Below are positions 11,579-22,900 of a DNA stretch of 64,000 nt, piece by piece. A program made the position numbers and the translations under genes. A model generated the notes under the pieces. It made no database searches, was not told where the DNA came from, and worked only from the letters and a program-made list of their open reading frames with translations. Source of the DNA: Stramonita haemastoma (Eukaryota; Mollusca; Gastropoda; Neogastropoda; Muricidae); the NCBI GenBank assembly GCA_030674155.1, contig CM060334.1:33002839-33066838 (forward strand), given 5' to 3'. Numbering within the stretch: position 1 is the first letter of the stretch; every line of letters begins with the position of its first letter.

Positions 11579-14500
11579 AGTCTAAATCCTCTTAGTGCTT
11601 TTTCACTGAAGCAGGAGCAAGCCCGCTGGAACTAAAACATCTGAAGCAAAGGATGCGAGAGAAACGTGCATAAATCTACAGTCACAACCAAAATATACTT
11701 TGAGAAAATGAAAAAGGCACAACCAGGATACTTGAGCCAGAAAAATACACAGGTTATCACAAACTGGGTCAAAGTAGCTACATATGACTTATACAGAGGG
11801 AGAAATATATTTCCCAGGTTGAGAAGAGACAAAGTGGACCTCTTTTAGGTGGTGAGCTTATTGCTTTCTAAACTGCGCCGCCTTTAGCGTCTGTGGGCAC
11901 TGACTGTGGCTGTAACCCTGCACAGCTTTAGAATGATAATCCCAGAGATCTACTCCAGCTAAAACTTTTACTGCCATTCCTGATTCATCAAATCTTTCCT
12001 TCAGATGTCTATGACAGTTTAACAATTTAAACCTGTATACTCAAACATCATTTCTTTCCTTAAAACGGAATTGATGAGAAAAAAAACTTCTATGGAATGC
12101 GCTCTGGATTTCCATACAGAAAACAATGACACCGACGTCTGTGTATTCTCAGGCATTTTCTCCAAGCCTCTATACACTAAAAAAAAAGAGTGAGAAATCT
12201 GACAACCAAACGATTATGCAACGTTAACGTTCTGTACACAAATAAAAATACATTCCCTACCATGCATTCCCTCACAGATTTTACATACATTTTTGAGAGA
12301 GAGAGAGAGAGGAAAAAAAACTGTAGAACATTCAAAAATCTTTTTCAGGACCATTTTGTAAAAATTCACAAAGTATCACACCGTAAGATCAAACCAATTG
12401 CATTTTGACACTGGTGTCAGAAGTCAGATGGCTGAGTTGACCTTTGATGCATTTGCCCAGTGCCTGTTTAAAAACTTAATAGGCACGCTGTGAACACAAA
12501 GAACACATATCACACACAGGGTTGATAGAAATAAGCAAACTTGTCACTAAGTAGACCAGTATAGAGACATTTAACTGTAAAATTACCTACATGTATAGTC
12601 AATCCTTGCACTGAATTTCAATCCACAGTTACAGCAGAAGCCAAACATACAATTAAGTAGATGAAGTAAGTAGACATTGTGACCGCATTGTCCATCCCCT
12701 TTAAGACAGCACTGACCAGGAAGGATCCTGACAACAATTGTGGGCACACAGACCACAAGTTTTGATGCATGTTCACAGACAGAAAATCAGGTATAAACCA
12801 CACAACCTCTTGAATTACACAAGAACTCATCACAACAGGCCTTTGTTAAAAAAAACCCATAAAAACACAAAAATTAACCCAAAATAAGACCCAAACAACT
12901 ATGACTTCTTTTTTATGTTGCAAAGATTATAAAAACCGATTCATAAAGAAAACTTTCCCCATTTCAAAAACAGAAAAACCATATTACTTTCAGCAAATGT
13001 TTGCACATACACAGTATTACATGCCAAAAATGTTTTGTACAAAGTAGATTCTTCACAAATGGCTTGAGTAAAAGACATTTCACAACCTTGTCATCAATAT
13101 CATACAGGAGACAGTTCTTTCTGTCCCAATGGAAAACGCCTGCTATTTCACACTTTAACCTTGGCAGATCAGCAATAAAAGACACAAATCCCTCATAAAT
13201 AGATGAATGAATCTCAAAACGATAATTGTGCTGGAGCTCAATCCCAACTTGCTTACAGTACAACTGAAGTTTGATGATATTTTGGCCATTTCTTGGTTTG
13301 AATGATAACATGGCGCCAACTCCTCACATTTGGTAGAACCACAGATACAAAATAAAACACCCTCATTCACACCCCACAGCTTCTTTCTTTTGATCTTACC
13401 TTCCTTCTTCTCATTGGACAAAAAAGAAAAACAATGCAACCCCCCTACCTCTTTATAAATAAAAAGACAGTCTTCAGCAAACTCTTTCTTCAGTTCTCGA
13501 TTTTCTGAACACTGATCAGTGTAATCACCGTTCAATGTGAGGAATGCAAACAAACCTGTACTTGTTCTGAAAGCAGTTTTCAGAAACAACAAGGAGTCTC
13601 TGCTGAGGAAAAAGACCCACTACTTGGTAGTCTTTTTTTTTCTAATCGAGTCAAACCATTTCTCTAAGTACAGGACACAAAGAAAAGTAAGTAGAAAAAA
13701 TAACCAGCATCAGATCTAACTCACTACATTATAACAGCAACACTATGAGAACATCAATACCTTTAGGCCATACACATGTTTTCCAAGCCCTCTGTAGTAC
13801 AATGGAGGCAGGGCAGAGAAGGGGATATGAAGAATGGACAAAGATGAAGAAGAAAAAAAAGTTTGATGTACCTGCCAAAACATGAATCATCCCCATTTCT
13901 GTATATATACGCCAACACAGCTCAAAACTGCTGGCATCTTTGGTGCATGCAATGTGCTCAAACAGGGTAGCGACATTCAGATGTTCAGCAGCAATCTTAC
14001 TTCCTGCAGTAACAGTTGGACTTTTCTTTTTCAATCACAATACTTGGCATGAGGTATTGATTCGGAATCTCACCCGTCATGTAGAGAAGATACTTTGTCA
14101 TTTTGATAATCAACATCTTTGGTCCATTCATTTTGGAACAAACTTTTAATATAAAGCAGTGAACAAACACGCTTTTTTTTGTTTTTTAAGATACTGATTT
14201 GTATGAGTACCATGAAGCAACAAAGTGATACTGTTACGCAAGCAGAGCAACTAAAAAATGAAAATAAAAAGTAAAGAAAGAAAAGAAAAAAGAAATACAT
14301 CCCATATGAGATACTCAAACAATCCATAAATGAACTTTCTACATTTACACTATAACTAAAAAAAAAAGAAATTTTTTTTTAAATTGAAAAAGGTTTCTGA
14401 TTATTTGATGTTGTTCGTTTGTCTCTATGGTTATTGTACACATTACTACACAACAATGTTAACTGAAGACTTATTTTCCAGTTCTTCCAAATGTGCATAT

Positions 14501-15926
14501 ATATTGAAATGCCCGCAACAGTGGCAGCTGTGAATTTCATTACATTACATTCATTGGTATGCACTGCCTTCTCTATTGCACTTGTGGAAAAAGGCAACAC
14601 AAAAAAATGCAACAGTGCCCATCTGATTTTCACTTGAAATGAGGAATCATTTGACGGAAAAGAGCCCACTACTATCTAGCGTCACTGCAATGATTGTCAA
14701 CACCCATCAAAATTTTGGCTTTACATCTGTTGTCTAGCTAAAGTGCCATTTCACATTTTGGCTTTACTTTTTCATAGCCAACACATCTCTTATGTTGTGC
14801 AGTCTACTGGAACTGAAAGACTGCATTCTATGCTAAACCTGTGCTCTAGTATTTTTGCAATTCAAGTAACTGTTTTACACATTTTTTCTACTGTATTTCT
14901 ATGAAAAAAACAAAAACCCTCCAGTATTTCTATATGAATTAAAAAATGAAGCTAGGGCTATAGAAATAAAAGCAGGCCAAACACTCATATAAGTGTAACA
15001 TATCTGACGCAAACAAAATTTAAAAAAAACACAAAAAAACCCCAACCCCAAAACACAGACACAAGTTGCATAGAATTGCCTTTGTTTTCTCCGTTACGCC
15101 TCTGGCTACAAACCACAGAAAAAGCTGATGATACATGATAACATGGCGCTTTGATTCTCAGTTTTTGGAGCCAAGTTGTCAACGTCTTGCTGTGCTGCTT
15201 CGTAGCGTGGCTCTTAATTAATATAAGTGGTATCGCACAGACCTTCCATCCCCTGTGGTAGGTGGGCATCAGTCAGTCTTAGGTCCCTACAACCTTACAC
15301 GATCACATCAATACTCCGCTGTTGACTGGGAATGTTCCACAAGGGTCTGAGGTATTATGGGTCAGCTTTTGATCAGCAGTAGCTTCCAGTGTCTACAAAA
15401 TCCAAGAAATCCCAGCTCAACATCATCAAGTCATGAGCAAAAGTGATGTTGAGGTGTTATTATGACACAACCAGGTAACCATTCACTGCCTTGCTGCACG
15501 CACATCCCTGTAGTCTGCCTCATGCTGAATGTCGTCCTCATGGCCAGAACGTGACCGGGAGCCGACAGCATCCACACGGCCAGTCCAACACTCTCAGCAC
15601 TGGCTGTCTGCTGGCAGCCACAGTCTCCAGTCATGCGATACAACCCCCAAGGAGCGTTCTCACAGCAGCACACTTCTGTACACGTCACACACAATCGTGT
15701 AAAACAGGCACAATGTTCTTTAGCAGTACTTATTCATCCATACAGTGGTTTATAAAAACAGTGGACCGAAGGCCACCACTATGCTGGGACAGTTCCCAGG
15801 TCATGCCACATTAGGGACATGAGGTGTCTTCAGGCCACGGTCAGGGCAAGGCAGGACATGGCAGACCCGAGGTGAGCAGCAACCACAAGCAGTGTGTAGA
15901 GTGATCAGGGCACAGGCACAGGGGTA

Positions 15927-16001
15927 TCAGCAAAACTGCTCCATGCTCCTCATCTCTATGATGCTGTGGAGTGCCTCCTTCACTTCTGGATCCATATGAC
16001 C
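15927..16001 (-). CDS. RAI14: RAI14-like terminal exon: conserved C-terminal tail, part 2 and stop
   Basis: After acceptor gttgtgcag the exon reads GHMDPEVKEALHSIIEMR then SMEQFC and TGA at 15929-15927. Vertebrate RAI14 continues GQMDEDVQKVLKQIL at the same point, so the pattern GxMDxxVxxxLxxI is shared. The stop ends the protein within a few residues of where the family normally ends. Confidence 0.85.
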   Translation of the reverse strand, partial: GHMDPEVKEALHSIIEMRSMEQFC

Positions 16002-16959
16002 CTGCACAACACGCACACACACATCGTTTTTACCTCACCTACAAAACTGGCCTAAACTGATTAGACTTACGAGCTCTAGCCAATGAACAAAAAACCAAAA
16101 ATCTTTGGACTATAAAAAGGTGCATTTAAAGAGATTGATCAATCTTTTTACAGATTGTTTGCATTTTGTTTTGTGCAGACTTTGGAAAACATAAAGCAGG
16201 CTAAACATTGATCACACCCTTGTCAAGTTAAGTCACTTTTTTCATGACTTCTTTGTCTATTACAAAGGGTTGCATGATTTTTTAAATCATAAAAAAACCA
16301 ACTCATTTACAATCACTTCACCCAAAACAAACATAAAAGCAAGACAAATATGACAGAAAACACCTAATGCTGCTCCCCCCCAAGTTTCTTCCCTTCTGGT
16401 CTCTCTCTCTCTCTGGGAAAATGACTTCCAAAAAGAAAATCGCAAACCCACCTCACCCGACAAAACCACAACCAAAAGTGTTTCACACACCCATGCACAC
16501 AGACAGACAATGCATGCACAAACACACAGACACAGACATACTGTTTTACCTGCACAGCACTAAGTAGGTGAGTCCGGTAGGTGTTGATGGTGTCTATGTG
16601 AAGTTGCTGTAGATCCTGTTCAACACACACACAATTTCATTTTTATCCATATTAGAATTTGTGCAATCATCTATGAACATTTCAATGCACTTGCAAAGAA
16701 TAAAGGCAGCTTCTCAAAGTTCACTCACATTGGTATATCAATCAAACAGAATGACAGAATGGAAGTAAAGGAAAAAGGCTATAGACATTTTTTTTACAAA
16801 CCTTTCCAACATGCAATGATTCCTGAAGTTGGAATGCGGCTACTTTAATGGTGGGTTAAAATGGACACATATGCAAAATCTCACCACTGATGAACCTTGA
16901 AACTCTAGCTGAGGTATGAAGGGAAAAAAGCAACATAAAGTGAAAAGCATATCTCCTTT

Positions 16960-16994
<35 letters not shown>

Positions 16995-19900
16995 AGGTTC
17001 GCGCTAGGATTTTTTAAAACCAGTACTGCGAGTTGCCATTTCAGAGATATCTCGACCAACTCCCCCAATATCGGTCCCCAGAAAATAAAATCCGGTACAT
17101 ACTGTGAACAAAACGAAACTATTCAGTGAGGGGGTGGGGGAGGGTTGTTCGGCAGCAACACTAAATCTAAATTGAACGCAAATCTCTCAGAGACTTTGAA
17201 TGCCGTGCTGCTGCCACTCGCTTCTTGGGCACGAAGCCACGCAGGAAATAGGATTTTTTTCTAGCGCCTGTGTCACTGTCTGTGTCTGTCTGTTGTTTCG
17301 CATGCATCATTCATGTGACTTGTATTCTTCTTTCTTGTTTCTATGCTTAGCGCTCATCTAGATCTTTCATTCAATTTAGATTTAGTTTTCGACTCCTCTC
17401 TCAATGCAATGCGCAAATTCATAGTTATAGACCCTCCGCTTTTCGCTTTTGTAAGAGCAGGCCATCGTGTGCCAGTGGGAACAGATAACATTTACAAAAC
17501 TGCATACACACGGGGACAGGATGTAAAAAAGCACAGGAGTGCTTATTCCATTATCCTCAATATAAAAGATTAAAAGAATAAAGAATAAATCAATCTAGGC
17601 CCCATTTACTCATTGTGAATGGAAGTCACTGTCATGCCGAGAAGAGCGCGAAGCTCTATTCTTTCACAGTAAAGCTTGCTGTTCTGCGTGCTAGGCTAAT
17701 GAGGCTGGCGCCAAAGATGTTCATGGGAAGGGGTGGGAAGGGGTAGGTGCTAAGCACAGTACAGGCGCGCGACAGACTGTCAGAAAATGTCACTTCAGAC
17801 TTTAAAAAAAAATCTAATCGGTCACAGGCAAACAGAATCGGTACGCGGTACCGGCTGCTTCAAAAATTTTCGGTATTCCCTGTTTACAATCGGTAAAATA
17901 CCGACAATTACTGGTTATCACGAACCCTGCCCCCCCCTCCCCCCCCCCCCCCCCCAAAAAAAATAAAACCCCAACCTCCAGTGATCTTGGACATACCACC
18001 AGAAAGACTCGTTTGATACTGTGTCTTTGTTAACATAGTATTGAATTATGTTCCAGATATTCTATGAATGGGACATGCTCTACATGCGCGCGCGTGTGTG
18101 TTTTCGAGTTTGCTAGAATTATTTATTGTCAGCACAAAGACCAAACTAAGACTGTATCAGAGCTGCGTACTTTCCACCCTACTGTATGGCTCGGAATGCT
18201 GGAGGATGACAGAGAGTGACATTAACAAACTGTCTACATTCCACACGAAGAATCTCAGGAGAATACTGTGCATCTTCTGGCCTGAGACCATCTCCAACCA
18301 AGAACTCCTGGCCCGCTGCAACCAAGAAAATATAGATACCATCATTATGCAAAGACGATGGAGATGGATAGGACACATCAGCCGACGGGAACAAGGGAAC
18401 ATCGCCCGAACAGCCCTACACTGGACACCAGAAGGAAAATGCAGGCGAGGACGACCCAAGAACACCTGGTGTCGGACAATAGAAACAGAGCTGAAGACCC
18501 TCCAACACTCCTGGGGAACCATTCAGAAACTGGCCCAAGACAGGCAGGAGTGGAGAACCTTTGTTGCTGCCCTACATGCCAAGAAGGCATAAAAAGGCTT
18601 TGGATGGATGGATGGATTGGTTGCTTGTTTGTTGTGAGGGTCGAGTGCAAGCGCTTTGATTTGTTTTTACAAGATATAGCACTATATAAATTCCATGTAT
18701 TATTATTATTACTTGAATATCCAACTAAATAATCTGTTCTGCATGACAAACCCTATCCACAGTATATTAGAAACAAGATTTGCAACAATTTCTTCTTCAA
18801 AGAACAGACAGAAATTCATTTTAGTGTGTCATATGAGCAAAAATGAATTGCGCTGCTGTTAAGCACCTAACAAGTCAGGCCCAGTGCATCTGACTTGAGG
18901 ATGCTTTTACATCAAAGTGGCTGTTCTCCCAGACTGGTTGCTTTCACTGTGCTGCAGAGTCCACTCTACCCTGAAGGCCATCCTCCTCTGTCTTCACAGT
19001 TATTGGGAAAAAAGGGGGCTGGTTCATGGCCACCAGGGCCTAGCCACACAGTGGTGGGTCACAATACTGCTAAGTAAGGAGGCCAGGTCTCCTCCCTTGG
19101 AGAATTGTTTCATTTGAAGATTTTTTTTTTTTTTTAAATAAGGTACGATAATGGACCAAGAAGGCAGAAAACAGAAGAGGAGGTGACAGGAAGAAAACGA
19201 ACAAGGCAGAAACAAAGAGAGGGATAGAAAAAAGGGAATTTCTAGCAGAGAATTTTCATCAGGTGGGGATGTTATCTATACTGACAGGCCCCTGGCATCC
19301 CCACAGGGGTCAGTGATATCTGAAGTGGGCAAGTGAAGTCTTGTCTCTCTGATACTTATGGGCAACATAGTCCACATGAAAAGCAGCAGCTTCATTACTG
19401 ACCATAGCTACTTTGGTTTAAAATGGCGTAACCCAGGCATATTAGACAGAGAGTTTAGCCCATTATAGTCAGATGGACAAAACCCTTGAGGGAGATAAGA
19501 AATTTAAAATTAAGCAGGACGATTTTAAGCAGCAGCAGCACAGAAAACTGAGGTCCTCTAACTCACCAGGGAGAACAGCTCCCACTAACTAGTTACTTTA
19601 CAACTGGCTCATTCATTACATGCATCTAGATTCTCTTGCCAGACTTTTCCCAGATATAAAATTCTAGATTCAACATATACATACAAACGATGTTTATCCT
19701 TTTTTCGTCTTATTGAAAGAACACCAGTCTTGACAACACACACAAACCAACGACTACAAATGTCAAAGAACATTCTTTAGGTATGAAGCACAGAAACAGC
19801 ACCAGATCTAACTGTGACTTACGGCCAACTGTTGTTGTAGTTGGGCAATTTGCTCCTGGAGATGCTTCCCCTCCATCTGTCCATCGCCGTTATTGACGGA

Positions 19901-22900
19901 CCCCCCCTCCTCCCCCATCAGGCCGTTGAGAGACAAGGCCCCCGCTTTGCCGCTGTCTTTGAGGGAGGCCAGCCTGGCCTTCATGCTGTCCATTTCTTTC
20001 TGCAGTAGTGACTTTTCCTGCTGTAGCTGACCGATGGTCTGCACAAACTCCTCCTCCCCCTTCACATTGTTGTTCAGCGTCATCGTGGTGGTGGTGGGTG
20101 ATGCCGAGGCCTTCACTTCTCCGTTCACAGACAAGTGCTGCTGCTGCAGTTGCTGCAGCTCCTCCTTCAACTCCACTTTCTCCTGCTGCAGTCTGGCGAT
20201 GGTGGCCTCAGCCGCCGAGGAGGAGGAGGAGGCGTTGCTGGTGCCGCTGCTGATACCCTCTAGCAGCCGGCGGTTCTCCAGGGCCTCCTGTGAGCGGTCC
20301 AGCTGCCCCTTGACACTGTCCAGCTCCTCCTCCAGGTTGGCGTTCTCCTGGGACAGTTCTGACACCGTTTTCTCCAGCTGGGCAATGCTGGCCTTCCACA
20401 TGAGGGCCTCCTCTCCCCCCTCCTGGCCCCCTGCCCTGTCCTCTAACTGCACCTCCAGCTCCACCAGCTGTTCCTGGGTGTTGGCCAGCTCCTCCTCCAG
20501 CTCTGCATTCTCCTTGGACAGCTCCTGCACCTTCTTCTCCAGGTGAGAGGTGCTGACAGCAGCTCCCCCTCCCCCCCCTGCCTGGGCAAGCCGGGTCCTG
20601 GCTGTCTCCAGCTCCTCTTCCAGCACGGCGTTTTCCCGCGACAGTTCCTGGATGGTCAGCTCCAACTGGTCGCGCTCGGCGGTCAACAGGTCGCGCTCTT
20701 CTGTCAGCGCTGTCAGGTCAGGGCTGGGTTCTGAGGGGGACTGGAGGGGGCAGGGGGAGCCTCTCCTGCCTTGACGCTGCCTTCCAGGCGCTCCTTCTCT
20801 TTCAGCAGCTCGTTGAAGTCCAGCTCCAGTTGGGCATACTCCTGGGTCAGAGCTTCGTTCTGGGTCACCAGAGCCTGCACAGCAGGGACACAAGCCTTCT
20901 GTACTCACTGTTAGGCAGGTGGGATAGCCTAGTGGTTTAGAGCATCGAGCTCATGAACTGACAACCCAGGTTCCAGTCAGCACTGAGGTACCCCTTCCAG
21001 TGGATCATAAATCCCTTCCAACACCCCCCCCCCCACCCCCCCATAAAAAAAAAACCTCATCAAAAACAACCCCACGTTACCCCCCAGTCTTAAGGCACAA
21101 ATTCACACCCATATGCATTTATTCATCATCAGGGGAGAGGGAACTGAACAACTCAAACTATAACAAGAAAAATCACACACGTTTGCCAACAAGGCTTCCG
21201 ACTAAACTGTTAACTATCTCCAACATTAATCACATTATCAGCCAATATTTTGTCCATATGGCATTAATTAAAACTTTACAGTGTGCAAAGTCACCAAACA
21301 TAGACCCACACTGCGCTCCTTGTACTTTGAATGTCATTTCTGAAAATATGCAGCTTACAATTAAAACACACACACGAAAACAGCCTCCTCCCCCCCCCCC
21401 CCCCCCCCAAGCAAAAAAGCACTTTCAGAACTTACTATCATGTACTCCAAATTTACCTGTATGATGCTGAATCAATAACACAAGAATCACTAGCTTTGAG
21501 GGGGTTTTATGAGAGTTGCTATTCTTATTTCTATTTACTTTACAAATGTCACACATCCAAGAAAATAATGTATTTTGACCTTAAACCCCCCCCCACCCCC
21601 CAACTTATTTCTGACAACTGTCTACAACATCCTAATCCATTTTTTGCCCACAAATGTATACTTTCTAAAAACTCCTGTGAGTGAGGTTCTGACCTGAAAA
21701 CACAACCCTCATTTTTCCCACTAAAAAAAAAAATCCTCTTGACCAAAAATGCAATACAAAGTGATACTTGGCAGGCAAGATACTTGACAGAAACATCCAA
21801 TCCAATCCAATGATGTTGCTTAGAGCCCCGCCGACCGCACAGGCCATATCAGGGCGGTCACCTCATCACATTTTAAAACTCATTAAAGTAGTAGTAGGCA
21901 CTCATCAGTCTCGGAAGACTATGGAGTTGCGCTCTAGTCTTTAGAGCGCAAAGCCTGGGCAAGTATGTATGGAGGGCAAGCTGTTACCCATGCAGCAGAC
22001 CCCCCCTCTCCACGGCACTGGAATGATCCATTGGAAGGGCATTGACCGATACGAATGGTTCCAGTACCGTCGCAGGAGCCACCAGAACGTTGCCATATAC
22101 CTACAGCCCCGAGCCGCTCTGGGACTCCTACTCCCCGATTTTTCCTATGGGATGGTGTCTAAACACGACACCTGTGTGCATGCTGGTTTGTTATAATTTT
22201 GTCATCCGCTCCTACTGGCACACGATGGCCTACTCTTCCGAAAGGTGGAACGGGATTTTAACGTGTGCGCAAGATGTTCTGCATGCATTCGCACACATGG
22301 CCTCGGTTTTGAGTCTCATCCGAATGACTTTGACATTAACTCATTAAAACTGTGCAACTATATACAGATTAAAACGGGGTATAAAACCAACTTGACTGTC
22401 TTTGCTTGTATCGACACCCCGGTCAACCACAAGGGTCAGCCCAGGACGGCCACCACATCGTGGAAACACCCACATCAATCACACACAAAATGAGGTAAAA
22501 CCAAAACCAGATACCTTAAAAAACCTTGTCTGTCCTTAAGAGACCAACTATACCACTTTCACTCATATCAGACAGAAAAAGCAGAAACATCCAACATCTT
22601 AAAAAAAAAAAAAAGAAAAAAAAAGAGAGGGAGCAAAGCCAAGAGCGAGGTAGGCGGCCTTACTGACCTCTGCATCTTCCATCTCAGCCTGCAGGGTGTC
22701 CCTCTCTGCCTGCAGGGCGGTCATCCTCTCCTGCTGGCTCTGCACCTCCTCCATCAGGATGGCCTGGTCGTGGGTCAGCCTGCCCGCTGTCTCCTCCGCC
22801 TCCGTCAGCCTCCCCTGCAGCTTCTCCCGCTCTTCCAACAGCCGTGCCACCTCCCCCACCTGTACCCAATCCAATGATACAGGCCATATTGGGGCTGTCA

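Larger units (their letters stand above)
8625..15926 (-). other. probable long 3' UTR of the RAI14-like gene
   Basis: This is the sequence downstream of the stop. It has no recognisable exon, almost no SINE copies and only one short GA tract (about 12295-12312), in contrast to the repeat-laden introns. It contains one tandem repeat (11256-11578). The extent is inferred from a minus-strand AATAAA at 8651-8646. Several ORFs here (for example 12964-13592) show no protein character. Confidence 0.4.
16001..19822. other. last introns of the RAI14-like gene
   Basis: Apart from the exon at 16550-16615, this interval holds a CpG-containing insert between two poly(C) tracts (about 16965-17960), a SINE, a LINE 3' fragment (18131-18712) and a family B repeat. 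No other coding sequence is seen. Confidence 0.6.

Noticed and set aside
13155..13592. 145-codon minus-strand frame in the presumed 3' UTR
   Set aside because: No recognisable motif, no neighbouring exons in phase and ordinary A/T composition. The gene's stop lies upstream at 15927.
20008..20774. Plus-strand frames rich in Ser/Cys opposite the giant exon
   Set aside because: Antisense shadows of a GC-rich coiled-coil exon. The Ser-rich composition mirrors Glu/Leu codons on the true strand.
20918..20992. tRNA gene
   Set aside because: Box A and a weak box B are present, but there is no acceptor stem pairing or complete cloverleaf. The same head occurs on SINE copies.
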